A stretch of DNA of 64,000 bases from Planctomycetota bacterium (lineage in GTDB: Bacteria > Planctomycetota > OFTM77), in NCBI GenBank assembly GCA_029260795.1, contig JAJDCO010000154.1:62001-126000 (forward strand). The letters run 5' to 3'. How positions within the stretch are numbered: position 1 is the stretch's first letter; each line of letters starts with the position of its first letter. The notes under the pieces are model-generated. The model saw only the letters and a list, made by a program, of their open reading frames with translations, had not been told where the DNA came from and ran no database searches. Below, one piece after another: positions 51,852 to 60,617 of this stretch. The position numbers and the translations under genes were made by a program.

Positions 51852-53951
51852 TCAGCGCGGGCGACGCGGCGGCGAGCCCTTCTTCGACACGAATCCCTTG
51901 CGACCGGGTCGGTAGCCGACGGATCGTCTCTCCGGCGAGCGCTCCGGGGGCGAATCGCCGCGGTCGCCCGGCTTCCCGTCGCGCCGTCCCGTGAAGGCAT
52001 CCCAATCTTCACCGGACTGTCGGCCCGGGGGCTGTGACAAGTCCTGTTGAGCTTGTCGTCGGCGAGCTTGCTGCGCCGTTCTCGGTGGCTGGTCCGGAAT
52101 GAGGCATCGCGGACCGTTGCCGATCAGGTCACGACGGCCCACCTTCAAGAGTGCATCGCGGACGAGAAACCAGTTCTCGGGAAGGAAGAACTGCATCAGG
52201 GCGCGTTGGAGCTTGCGATCCTTGAGATTGCGTGCGACGGGCACCGGGCGCAGTGTGGCCGGATCGAGGCCGGTGTAATACATGGCCGTCGCGACATCCA
52301 TGGGCGCCGGGATGAAGTCCTGCACTTGCCGTGGCTTGTACCCGGCTTGCTTCAGGTAGAGCGCGAGCTCGATCATGTCCTCGATGTCGGAGCCCGGGTG
52401 TGAGGCGATGAAGTAGGGGACCAGGTACTGCTCCTTGCCCACCCGTCGACTGGCGTCCTCGAAGGCTTCGGAGAAGCCGGTGAAGTCGTCGATGCGCGGT
52501 TTCTTCATCAGGTCGAGGACGCGCGGGGAGACGTGCTCGGGAGCGACCTTGAGGTGACCGCCGACATGGTGGGCGGCCAGCTCCTCGAGATACTCGGGAT
52601 CCCGCTGCGCGAGGTCCATCCGCACGCCGCTGGCGACGTGGACCTTGCGGATACCCGGCTGCTTGCGAGACTCTCGCATGACCTCCTTGAGGGGGGAGTG
52701 GTCGGTGCCGAGCAGCTTGCAGATCGTGGGATGCACGCAAGAAGGACGCCGGCAGATCGCCTCGACCTCGGGCCGGGTGCAACGCATGTGGAACATGTTG
52801 GCCGTCGGTCCGCCGATGTCGGAGACGATCCCCTTGGTCTCGGGATCCGCGCCGAGGGCCTTCACCTCGCGCAGTACCGACTCCGGAGATCGCGATTGAA
52901 TGATGCGGCCTTGATGGGTCGTGATCGAGCAGAACGTGCATCCGCCGAAGCAGCCGCGCATCATCGTCACGCTGGTGCGCATCATCTCGAAGGCCGGCAC
53001 GCGCTCTTGGTAGCTCGGATGGGGCGTGCGCGCGTAGGGCAGGTCGTAGATGGCATCCATCTCGTCCGTCGAGATCGGCAGCGCCGGTGGGTTCTGTACG
53101 ACCCAGCGGGTGCCGTGAAGCTGAACCAGTCGGCGCGCGTTGAAAGGGTTCGACTCGCGGTGAACGAGGTGAGTGGCCCGTGAGAAGGCGACCTTGTCCT
53201 CCGTGACCGCCTCGAAGGTCGGGAGCTCCAGCGTGTCGTCGGCAGGTGTCGCGGGTGTCCGCATCGAGCCCGGAAACTCCGGCAGCTCCTCCTTGGCGCC
53301 CAGGAGATATGCGACTCCGCGCTGGTCCCGAAGGGCGTTCACCGGCTCGCCGGCATCCAGACGCTGCGCGATGGAGACGATCAAGGCCTCGCCCATCCCG
53401 AACACCACGAGGTCGGCCTTGCTGCTGACGAGGCTCGAGGGGCGCACCGTGTCCGACCAGTAGTCGTAGTGCGCCACTCGGCGCAGCGAGGCCTCGACGC
53501 CGCCGGCGATGACCGGGATGCCCTTGAAGGCCTCCCGGCAGCGCTGAGCATAGACATTGGTGGCCCGGTCGGGCCGGAGGCCTGCCCGGCCGCCGGGCGA
53601 GTAGGCGTCGTCCGAGCGGATTCGCCGATTGGCCGTGTAGTGGTTGAGCATCGAGTCCATGTTGCCCGCGCTCACGGCCCAGAAAAGGCGAGGCGCCCCG
53701 AGCGACCGAAAGGCATCGACCGATCGCCAATCCGGCTGCGAGAGGATCGCGACTCGGAATCCGGCAGCCTCGAGAACGCGCCCCAGAATGCCCATGGCGA
53801 ACGACGGATGATCGACGTAAGCGTCGCCCGTCACGAACACGACGTCGGCTTGATCCCAGCCACGGGCCGACATCTCCTCACGACTCATCGGAAGGTGAGA
53901 GGAGACGGTCGGATCGACGCGAGATCGCTGCTGCATGAATTCGCCGGTCAT
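51852..53951 (-). CDS. YgiQ family radical SAM protein
   Basis: The 699-residue product belongs to the YgiQ (UPF0313) family. It shows [20 protein letters not shown], the cobalamin-like N-terminal fold with [20 protein letters not shown], and the radical SAM cluster motif CFGGCTFC (Cys334, 338, 341). These are followed by [18 protein letters not shown] and [19 protein letters not shown]. The C-terminal 80 residues are Arg/Pro-rich and disordered. The reaction is unknown; family members carry a 4Fe-4S cluster and use SAM. The ATG at 53951 is chosen as the first plausible start, but the conserved part begins at about residue 20. It is followed by the DUF457 gene. Confidence 0.9.
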   Translation of the reverse strand: MTGEFMQQRSRVDPTVSSHLPMSREEMSARGWDQADVVFVTGDAYVDHPSFAMGILGRVLEAAGFRVAILSQPDWRSVDAFRSLGAPRLFWAVSAGNMDSMLNHYTANRRIRSDDAYSPGGRAGLRPDRATNVYAQRCREAFKGIPVIAGGVEASLRRVAHYDYWSDTVRPSSLVSSKADLVVFGMGEALIVSIAQRLDAGEPVNALRDQRGVAYLLGAKEELPEFPGSMRTPATPADDTLELPTFEAVTEDKVAFSRATHLVHRESNPFNARRLVQLHGTRWVVQNPPALPISTDEMDAIYDLPYARTPHPSYQERVPAFEMMRTSVTMMRGCFGGCTFCSITTHQGRIIQSRSPESVLREVKALGADPETKGIVSDIGGPTANMFHMRCTRPEVEAICRRPSCVHPTICKLLGTDHSPLKEVMRESRKQPGIRKVHVASGVRMDLAQRDPEYLEELAAHHVGGHLKVAPEHVSPRVLDLMKKPRIDDFTGFSEAFEDASRRVGKEQYLVPYFIASHPGSDIEDMIELALYLKQAGYKPRQVQDFIPAPMDVATAMYYTGLDPATLRPVPVARNLKDRKLQRALMQFFLPENWFLVRDALLKVGRRDLIGNGPRCLIPDQPPRTAQQARRRQAQQDLSQPPGRQSGEDWDAFTGRRDGKPGDRGDSPPERSPERRSVGYRPGRKGFVSKKGSPPRRPR

Positions 53952-54105
53952 CAGGGGCGGGCCCTCTCGAAGCGGCCCTGGGAGCGGGGATCTTAGCATC
54001 GACCCGCCACGGCGTCATTCTGTTCGCTCTGCGCATGACGGATCGATCACTGCGACTGGCGGGTCTGATAGGATGCACCTCGAACCGCAGAAGAAAGGGA
54101 CGTCC

Positions 54106-54510
54106 ATGGCGGGATACTCGGGCACACCGCTGGCCAAGAAGCTCGGAATCAAGCCCGGCGCGCACGTCCTCCTGGTCCGGCCCCCCGAATCTCTCGCCGG
54201 AGACCTCGAGCCGTTGCCGTCGGATGTGGTGATCAAGCGTCAAGCGCGCGGACGCCTGGATGTCGTCGTGCTCTTCTCCGAGCGTCGGAAAGATCTCGAG
54301 GCGCGATTCGCTCGCCTCGCCGAGCAGTTGGAGGCGGCCGGCGGCCTCTGGGTCGCGTGGCCCAAGAAGTCCTCGGGACGAGCGACGGATCTCGCATTCG
54401 ACGTGGTTCAAGGAATCGGGTTGGCGGCGGGCCTCGTCGACAACAAGGTCTGCGCCGTCGATGACACCTGGTCGGGTCTCCGTTTCGTTCGGCGGCTCGC
54501 CGATCGATAG
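54106..54510 (+). CDS. DUF3052 family protein
   Basis: The 134-residue product begins MAGYSGTPLAKKLGIKPG, the typical opening of DUF3052 proteins, and continues with VLLVRPPESL, VVVLFSERRKDLEARFARLA and GLWVAWPKKSSGRATDLAFD before a C-terminal block DNKVCAVDDTWSGLRFVRR. It is small, soluble and has no signal peptide. No biochemical function has been established for the family. The ATG at 54106 follows AAGGGA and matches the family start; an ATG at 54073 lies further up with no good ribosome site. It is divergent from the YgiQ gene and 98 bases ahead of the DUF547 gene. Confidence 0.92.
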   Translation: MAGYSGTPLAKKLGIKPGAHVLLVRPPESLAGDLEPLPSDVVIKRQARGRLDVVVLFSERRKDLEARFARLAEQLEAAGGLWVAWPKKSSGRATDLAFDVVQGIGLAAGLVDNKVCAVDDTWSGLRFVRRLADR

Positions 54511-54608
54511 CTCGGAAAACGGCCCGGGCGAGCACGGAATGCCGGAGCCCGTGCTGCTGTTGATCGGGTCGTTGCCGTACTGCGTCTCCGTCCAAAAGGA
54601 AGATCGTC

Positions 54609-55580
54609 ATGATGTGGGCTTGGCTTTTGACCGTGATCCTCGGCTTGGTCCACGGTGGCCTCTGGACGCTCGAACCCGAGCGGTCTGGCCCCCAAGACAC
54701 GGCGCAGGAAAAGGGGACCCGATTCGGCAAGGTCGACCATTCTGCCTGGGACGAGATCCTGCGAGCCGTCGTTCGAGATGAGCGCTTCGACTATCTCGCG
54801 CTGCGCTCGAAGCACTGGAGCGCCCTCGAGGAATACCTCGACCGACTCGCAGCCATCGACCCGGAGCCTCTCGATCGGAAGGAGCGCCTGGCGTACTACC
54901 TCAATCTCTACAACAGCACGATGGCGCACGTGATCGTGAAGCGGCTCCGGTCGGACTACTCCACCTCGGAGGGCGAGTGGGGAGTCTTCAAGGAGGACCT
55001 CGTCCGTTTGAAGTCGGGCAAGGTATCGCTCAATCACCTCGAGAACGAGATCCTCCGCCCCGAGTTCAATGAGCCGCGCATCCACGTGGCCCTGGTCTGC
55101 GGCGCGCTCTCTTGTCCGCCGATCCTGCCGCGCGCCTACTCGCCGATCGACCTCGATCGTGTCCTCGAGAAGAACATGACGCGGTTTCTGGCGGACCCGA
55201 AGCGAAACCGAGTCGGCACCGACAGCATCGCCATCTCGCAGATCTTCGACTGGTACGCGGACGACTTCGGAGGGAAAGAGGAGCTCATCCACTACCTGGC
55301 GCACTACCATCCCGGGATCATCGACGGTCAGAAGATCACGTTCAAGCAGTACGACTGGACCTTGAACATCGCCGCGCCCCAGGAAGGGCGCTGGGTGGCT
55401 CTCGCCGAGAAGGCGACCTTGAAGACGGCTCGGGCCGGCGAGCGGCTAGGGCAAGCTCCCTCGGGAGCGATCTTCGAGGTCCTGGGCACGGAGGACGGCT
55501 GGCTTCGCGTGCGGCGCCCCTTCACGGATGAACCAGCGTGGATCCCCGAGGCGGCGACGCACGACTATCCAGGACGCTGA
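54609..55580 (+). CDS. Exported DUF547 protein with C-terminal SH3-like domain
   Basis: The 323-residue product has a signal peptide (MMWAWLLTVILGLVHGGLW). The DUF547 core follows with AYYLNLYNSTMAHVIV, VSLNHLENEILR, HVALVCGALSCPPI and DLDRVLEKNMTRFL. The last 60 residues look like a bacterial SH3 domain (RLGQAPSGAIFEVLGTEDGW), which often binds cell wall. The function of DUF547 is unknown. The ATG at 54609 has AAGGAAG upstream. It ends only four bases before the convergent anti-sigma gene stop, with no room for a separate terminator. Confidence 0.88.
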   Translation: MMWAWLLTVILGLVHGGLWTLEPERSGPQDTAQEKGTRFGKVDHSAWDEILRAVVRDERFDYLALRSKHWSALEEYLDRLAAIDPEPLDRKERLAYYLNLYNSTMAHVIVKRLRSDYSTSEGEWGVFKEDLVRLKSGKVSLNHLENEILRPEFNEPRIHVALVCGALSCPPILPRAYSPIDLDRVLEKNMTRFLADPKRNRVGTDSIAISQIFDWYADDFGGKEELIHYLAHYHPGIIDGQKITFKQYDWTLNIAAPQEGRWVALAEKATLKTARAGERLGQAPSGAIFEVLGTEDGWLRVRRPFTDEPAWIPEAATHDYPGR

Positions 55581-55584
55581 TTCC

Positions 55585-55863
55585 TCACCGAGCCTGGTCG
55601 CCTCCCGAGCCACCTCGGGCCTCGCGCTGGGCTTGGAGAATGGCCCGAATCAACTCTTCGGGCACGTCGTCGCAAACACTCGAGCTCGGATCGGCCGCGT
55701 CACAGGCGGTCTTGGCAACGTCGATCGTCAGTCGATAGCCGTCCAGGTACACCACGCAAGGCGGGCAGGCTTGGACGTGGCGCTGGAAGGACTCCTGCAC
55801 GTCGCTCGGCAGCTCGCCGTCGAGGTAGGCGGCGATGAACTCGAGGAATTCCTGACACGTCAT
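55585..55863 (-). CDS. Zinc-finger (zf-HC2 type) anti-sigma factor
   Basis: The 92-residue product begins MTCQEFLEFIAAYLDGELP and carries the zinc motif HVQACPPC (His29, Cys33, Cys36), with Cys3 as the probable fourth ligand. It has no membrane segment, so it is a cytoplasmic, ZAS-type anti-sigma factor. Such factors bind and hold the sigma factor encoded beside them and release it on a redox or other stress cue. The ATG at 55863 overlaps the sigma gene stop by four bases (ATGA), as expected for a coupled sigma/anti-sigma pair. The C-terminal 35 residues are variable. Confidence 0.92.
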   Translation of the reverse strand: MTCQEFLEFIAAYLDGELPSDVQESFQRHVQACPPCVVYLDGYRLTIDVAKTACDAADPSSSVCDDVPEELIRAILQAQREARGGSGGDQAR

Positions 55864-56486
55864 TGCAGGGATTGCCCTTGGAACTGCGGGTCGAGGAGGC
55901 GCTTGAGAGCCTGTCGAGCCCGGTGGAGTCTCAGCTTGACAGCATTCGTCGTGACATCGAGGATCTCGGCTGTCTCGGCAGTGTTGTATCCCTCGATGTC
56001 GCGCAGCAGCAAAACGGTTCGATAAATCTCCGGGAGATCCTCGATGCGATCCCGGATCAACTGCTGCATCTCGCGCTTCAGTGCGATCGATACGGCAGCC
56101 TCGCTCCAGCGCCCGGGCGGATCATAAAGGTGACCGTCCTCCTTGAAGCGCGGTAGGAGGCTCTCCAGCGAGATCTCCGGCTTGCGACGCTTCGAGCGCA
56201 GCTTCATGAGGGAAGCGTTGATGAGGATGCGATGCAACCAGGTCGAGAATCGGGAGTTCCCCTCGAATCGCTTGAGATTCTTGAAGGAAGACAGGAACGC
56301 TTCCTGGACCGCATCCCGCGCATCCTCCTCGTTGCGGAGGAATCGTCGAGCCGTCGCGAGGAGGCGCCCGCCGTGATCCCGGACGAGCTGCTCGAAGGCG
56401 GCTTCGTCGCCGGCACGCAGGCGAGCGACCAGCTCGGCGTCGAAGGGTGGTCCGGGTGGGGGCTGTGGCGACTCGGAAGCGGGCAA
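55860..56486 (-). CDS. ECF-type RNA polymerase sigma factor
   Basis: The product has sigma region 2 (VRDHGGRLLATARRFLRNEE and DARDAVQEAFLSSFKNLKRF) and region 4 (LPEIYRTVLLLRDIEGYNTA, then LDVTTNAVKLRLHRARQALK) with no region 3, the plan of ECF sigma factors. It directs RNA polymerase to a stress regulon. The open frame reaches a TTG at 56570, but TTGACG and TACAAT found there look like the gene's own promoter, so I place the start at TTG 56486 (208 residues), which has GGAGAGAG just upstream. The anti-sigma gene overlaps its end by four bases. Confidence 0.9.
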   Translation of the reverse strand: MPASESPQPPPGPPFDAELVARLRAGDEAAFEQLVRDHGGRLLATARRFLRNEEDARDAVQEAFLSSFKNLKRFEGNSRFSTWLHRILINASLMKLRSKRRKPEISLESLLPRFKEDGHLYDPPGRWSEAAVSIALKREMQQLIRDRIEDLPEIYRTVLLLRDIEGYNTAETAEILDVTTNAVKLRLHRARQALKRLLDPQFQGQSLQ

Positions 56487-56540
56487 GACTCTCTCCGGCA
56501 GGTCATCCTCGGGTAGCGCGAGGTTTCTCGAAGACGCTGG

Positions 56541-56570
56541 ATTGTAGGGCCATTCAAACTGGGGCGTCAA
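56541..56570 (-). promoter_or_regulatory. Promoter of the ECF sigma/anti-sigma genes
   Basis: On the minus strand TTGACG (56570-56565) and TACAAT (56546-56541) are 18 bases apart. Both boxes match consensus in five of six positions. Transcription would start near 56534, so a protein start at 56570 is impossible from this promoter and the TTG at 56486 is favoured. The consensus is that of the housekeeping sigma, so the pair is not obviously autoregulated here. Confidence 0.6.
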
Positions 56571-56701
56571 TGCGACGGTTCACGAACCTCGGAGGTCAAG
56601 TTTCAGAGGACCGTTGGTCGACACTCACGCGAAGCCTGTAGCAATGAACCCGACAATTCACGCCGGAATTTCGCCCCAGATCGGGGAGGAAGGCTCCCGA
56701 C

Positions 56702-58186
56702 ATGCGCCGAGGTCGAAAGACGTTGATGTGGCTGGCGGCTGGTTTCGCCCTGATCACGGGGGTGTCCCGAGCCGACGTGCTGCGAGTAGGACCGGGACGG
56801 GACCTGGCTCGACCGAGCCAGGCCGCGGCGATCGTGCAGCCGGGTGATTTGGTGCTCATCGATGCGGGCGAGTACGTCGGCGACGTCGCTGTCTGGCGGG
56901 CCAACGACGTGACGATTCGAGGTGTGGGTGGTCGAGCGCACCTGAAGGCGAATGGACAGAATGCGCAGGGCAAGGCGATCTGGGTCGTGCAAGGCGATCG
57001 CATCGTGATCGAGAACATCGAGTTCTCGGGCGCGACCGTCCCTGATCGCAACGGCGCCGGCATCCGTCAGGATGGAACCGGTGTGACGCTGCGGCGCTGT
57101 GTCTTCCATCACAACGAGAATGGCATCCTCACCAGCTCCAACGAGGCGAGCGACATCGTGATCGAGGAGTGCGAGTTCGCGCACAACGGCTACGGGGACG
57201 GGTACTCTCACAACCTCTATGTGGGACGCGTGCGCAGCCTGACCGTGCGCTCGTCGTACTTCCATCACGGTCGCATCGGGCACAACCTCAAGAGCCGGGC
57301 CGCTCGCAACGTCCTGCTTCACAACCGGATCATGGACGAGGTGGATGGGAACGCGAGCTATCAAGCCGAGTTCCCGAACGGCGGCGAGGTGATCCTGATC
57401 GGGAACGTGTTGCAGCAGAGCTCGAATGCTTCGAATCCGACTATCTTGTCCTTCGGAGCCGAAGGTCAGACCCATCCCCGGCAGGTGCTTCACGTCGTCA
57501 ACAACACCTTCGTCAATGACCGCAGCTCGGGCACCTTCGTCCAGTCGGGCGAAGCCATGGACGCTGCAAGGATCGTGAACAACCTCTTCGTCGGTCCGGG
57601 CCGGGTGCTGCGCGGCCAAGGTGAGCTCCGCTCCAACCTGCAGACCGACGCGCCGGGCTTCCTCGATCGCGCTCGATTCGACTATCGCCTCGCCGCCGGT
57701 TCGCCCGCTCTCGAGGCTGGCGTCGCACCGGGGGACTGGGACGGGATGGATCTGCTGCCGGCGACGCAGTATCGCCACGAGCGTCGAGCGAGCGGTCGAT
57801 CGGTCGAGGGCCGAATCGATATCGGTGCCTACGAGCGTGGCGGAGAGTGGAGCCTGTGGCAGCAGCCACTGCGTCGCGCTCAGCCGGCTTCGGCGTTGGT
57901 CGCGGGGCTAGAACCGGGTGACTTCGTCTTCTTCCTGGCCTCTTTCGAAGGCACGGGCTTCGGAGAGCGCGTGCCCGGCGCGCACGGTCTGAAGCTCGAC
58001 CTCGTCGGGGATGTCTGGCTCGTCGGCGTCCGAGTCGCCAATGGGGCCGGAGCCGCACTGCTCGACACCTGGGTGCCCTCGGACGCACCTCTCAAATCGC
58101 TCAGTACCCAAGCACTCGTCTTCCGCCTTGGCGAAGGACGCCTCGTCAAGACGAACAGCGTCACCGTGTCCGTCCAGCCGGACTGA
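56702..58186 (+). CDS. Exported right-handed parallel beta-helix protein
   Basis: The 494-residue product has a signal peptide (RKTLMWLAAGFALITGVSRA). A right-handed beta-helix follows with typical coil repeats (VTIRGVGGRAHLKANG, IVIENIEFSGATVPDRNGAG, VTLRRCVFHHNENGILTSSN, LTVRSSYFHHGRIGHNLKSR). The coil pattern resembles polysaccharide lyases and surface adhesins. No lyase catalytic triad can be assigned by eye. The last 120 residues form a separate beta domain. The ATG at 56702 begins the signal peptide. It is divergent from the sigma gene (215 bases between the starts) and ends five bases before the convergent exonuclease gene stop. Confidence 0.85.
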   Translation: MRRGRKTLMWLAAGFALITGVSRADVLRVGPGRDLARPSQAAAIVQPGDLVLIDAGEYVGDVAVWRANDVTIRGVGGRAHLKANGQNAQGKAIWVVQGDRIVIENIEFSGATVPDRNGAGIRQDGTGVTLRRCVFHHNENGILTSSNEASDIVIEECEFAHNGYGDGYSHNLYVGRVRSLTVRSSYFHHGRIGHNLKSRAARNVLLHNRIMDEVDGNASYQAEFPNGGEVILIGNVLQQSSNASNPTILSFGAEGQTHPRQVLHVVNNTFVNDRSSGTFVQSGEAMDAARIVNNLFVGPGRVLRGQGELRSNLQTDAPGFLDRARFDYRLAAGSPALEAGVAPGDWDGMDLLPATQYRHERRASGRSVEGRIDIGAYERGGEWSLWQQPLRRAQPASALVAGLEPGDFVFFLASFEGTGFGERVPGAHGLKLDLVGDVWLVGVRVANGAGAALLDTWVPSDAPLKSLSTQALVFRLGEGRLVKTNSVTVSVQPD

Positions 58187-58191
58187 AAGCG

Positions 58192-58956
58192 TCAGAGCTT
58201 CAGCTCGATGCCGACGGGGCAGTGGTCCGAGCCCAGCACTTCGCTCTCGATCCAGGCGTCCTGCAGGTGCGGCAAGAGGTCGTCGGTGAGGAAGAAGTAG
58301 TCGATCCGCCAGCCGACGTTGCGATCACGGGCCCGCGTGATCGTGTCCCACCAGGTGTAGTGGTTCGGCTCATCGCACAGATGGCGGAAGGAGTCCACGT
58401 ATCCCTTTCGGAGGAGCTTGTCGAACCAGGCACGCTCCTGGGGTAGGAATCCAGAAGTCTTCTTGTTGCTCTGCGGGCGAGCCAAGTCGATCTCTCGGTG
58501 TGCCGTGTTGAAGTCGCCGCAGATGATCACGCGCTCTCCGGCGCGGCGGCGCGCCTCCCAGTTGCGGAGGATCGCTTCGTAAAAGGCGAGCTTGAAGTCG
58601 AGTCGGCTCGCATCGCGCTTGCCGTTCGGGAAGTACACGTTGAAGAGCGTGAACTCAGAGAACCGAGCGACCAGGACGCGTCCTTCGCCCTCGTACTTCT
58701 TCACGCCGAAGCCGCGCTCGATCGCGAGGGGCGGACGACGAGAGTAGATCCCGACTCCGCTGTAGCCCTTCCGCTTGGCCGCGTGAAAGTGAGACTCCCA
58801 ACCCGGGATCTCACGGAGCGGTCCGGGGAGCTGGTCCGGATGGGCCTTCGTCTCCTGCAGGCACACGACGTCCGCGTCGCCGCCCGCGAGCCATTCGTGA
58901 AAGCCCTTGCGGCCGACGGCTCGAAGGCCGTTGACGTTCCAGCTCATCAACTTCAT
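58192..58956 (-). CDS. xth: Exodeoxyribonuclease III (AP endonuclease)
   Basis: The 254-residue product matches ExoIII over its length: MSWNVNGLRAVGRKGF, VVCLQETKAH, GYSGVGIYSRR, GDFNTAHREIDLARP, FLPQERAWFDKLL, NVGWRIDYFFLT and the final GSDHCPVGIEL. The metal Glu (QETKA), the catalytic Asp/Asn pair (GDFN) and the final Asp-His (SDH) are all present. It cuts DNA at abasic sites and degrades 3' ends in base excision repair. The ATG at 58956 has GGGAGA upstream and begins the core fold; the extra upstream frame is rejected. It is a single gene, divergent from the HlyD-like gene. Confidence 0.97.
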   Translation of the reverse strand: MKLMSWNVNGLRAVGRKGFHEWLAGGDADVVCLQETKAHPDQLPGPLREIPGWESHFHAAKRKGYSGVGIYSRRPPLAIERGFGVKKYEGEGRVLVARFSEFTLFNVYFPNGKRDASRLDFKLAFYEAILRNWEARRRAGERVIICGDFNTAHREIDLARPQSNKKTSGFLPQERAWFDKLLRKGYVDSFRHLCDEPNHYTWWDTITRARDRNVGWRIDYFFLTDDLLPHLQDAWIESEVLGSDHCPVGIELKL

Positions 58957-59192
58957 CGACGAGTCTCCCAGCGTCGTTGCGAGGTCCGAAGCCTGGGAGT
59001 ATAGGCGCCGGAGCCATTCCTTCCAGGCCGAGAAGTCCACCGACCTTTCTCGTCGGACTCCCACCGAACTCGCGTCTCGCTCGTACCAGCGTCCGAACCT
59101 CGTTACCATGATTCCTCGCTGCTCCGCTCGGCGCTTGAAGGATGTCGAGAGAACGGAGCCGCCCAACGAACTGCCGCGGAGGAGACGCCACG

Positions 59193-60617
59193 ATGACCGG
59201 GTTTGCCATTCTGTTCGTATGGATCTCTGCGCTCGGCGCCTCGAGCGGCCTCGACGGCGATGAGATCCCGACCCTCAAGGTCGAGCGTTCGACCTACTCG
59301 GAATCCCTCGATCGCATGGGGACGTTCGTGCCGGCGGAGTATGCCGAGATCGCGCTGTGGCCCGAGACCTACTCGGGCGAGCTGCGTTGGGAAGATGTCG
59401 CGTCGCATGGCACGCTCGTTCGCAAGGGCGATCGGCTCGGACGATTCGACACAGAGGCGATCGATCGGCAGCTCGAGACCGTCGAGCGTGACTTGGCCGA
59501 GTCCCGCATCGCCCTTGAAAACCTCCGGTTGGAGCAGGCCCTCGAGCAAGAGGGGGAGGCGCTCTCCTTGGCTCGCTCTCACGCCGAGCGAGACGAGGCC
59601 GTGCGCGCGCTCGAAGGCTGGGAGAAGGTCGAGCTCGCCTTCGCTCGCCGGAGCGCCGACATGAGTCAGCAGAGCTTCGAGGACAACATTCAAGACCAGA
59701 AGGACGAGCTTGCCCAGCTCGAGTCGATGTACCGCGAAGACGAGCTCACCGATGCGACCGAGGAGATCGTCCTCATGCGCTCGCGTCGCTCGTTGGCGCG
59801 ATCCTTGGCTCGCTTCGACATGTCCAAGGAGCAACGCGCCTACAAAGACAGCTTCAGCACGCCGGTCCAGACCGCGCAGCGCCGGAGAGCCGTTCAAGCC
59901 AAGGAGCATGCCCACAAGGCCACCGTTCAGCGCGCCGAGATCGCCCGTACCGGGCGCCGACTCAAGCTCGAGGCGGCCGAGCGTGGCCTCCGCGAAAAGG
60001 AGGAGCAGCTCGCCAAGCTCGAGCACGACCGCGCACTGCTCGAGCTCACCGCGCCTCGCGATGGAGTGCTCCTCCATGGCGGCGTCGACGACTATCGCCC
60101 CGGTCGCTCGGCTCCCCGACATGAGCGCGGCGGACGTGCGACGTTCCAGAAGCCGATCTTCACGATCGCGAAGCACGACCGATTCCAAGTCGCATTCGAC
60201 TTGCCCGAGTCCAAGGTGGCCGGCGTCAAGAACGGTCAGGTCGTCCACGTCGACGCGGTCTTCGACGACTCGAGTCGACACGGTACTGTTCGAGTTGAGC
60301 AGACTCCGTCTCCGCGCTCGGCTGGTGGTCCGGAGAATCTCTACGAGGCCCGCGTGAGCATCGGGCAACCGCTTCCGGGGCTCCAGGCGGGGATGCGCGC
60401 CCAAGTGAAGATCGAGACCCAGATCGCGACCGACGCGCTCTTGTTGCCGCGAACGGCGATCTTCGGAGCTGGTGAAGACACTTACTGCTGGGTCGCGACG
60501 GCGCAGGGATTCGAGCGCGTTTCGGTGAAGCTCGGGCGAGGGGATGAGCGACAGGTCGTGGTCAGGGACGGTCTGAAGGCGGCGCAGGTCGTACTGCTGA
60601 GCGAGCCTCCCCAATGA
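59193..60617 (+). CDS. HlyD-like (membrane fusion type) protein
   Basis: The 474-residue product has an N-terminal hydrophobic segment (GFAILFVWISALGASSG), an early beta strand pair, a long coiled-coil or helical hairpin (about 85-290, many Glu/Arg/Leu), then a lipoyl-like half (LLELTAPRDGVLLHGG) and beta-barrel part (PGLQAGMRAQVKIETQIA). It is a variant adaptor of the HlyD class without a membrane anchor beyond the signal. No ABC transporter or RND gene lies beside it, so it may serve a distant pump or act as an envelope scaffold. The ATG at 59193 has GGAGGAG upstream. The next gene overlaps its end by four bases (ATGA). Confidence 0.82.
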   Translation: MTGFAILFVWISALGASSGLDGDEIPTLKVERSTYSESLDRMGTFVPAEYAEIALWPETYSGELRWEDVASHGTLVRKGDRLGRFDTEAIDRQLETVERDLAESRIALENLRLEQALEQEGEALSLARSHAERDEAVRALEGWEKVELAFARRSADMSQQSFEDNIQDQKDELAQLESMYREDELTDATEEIVLMRSRRSLARSLARFDMSKEQRAYKDSFSTPVQTAQRRRAVQAKEHAHKATVQRAEIARTGRRLKLEAAERGLREKEEQLAKLEHDRALLELTAPRDGVLLHGGVDDYRPGRSAPRHERGGRATFQKPIFTIAKHDRFQVAFDLPESKVAGVKNGQVVHVDAVFDDSSRHGTVRVEQTPSPRSAGGPENLYEARVSIGQPLPGLQAGMRAQVKIETQIATDALLLPRTAIFGAGEDTYCWVATAQGFERVSVKLGRGDERQVVVRDGLKAAQVVLLSEPPQ

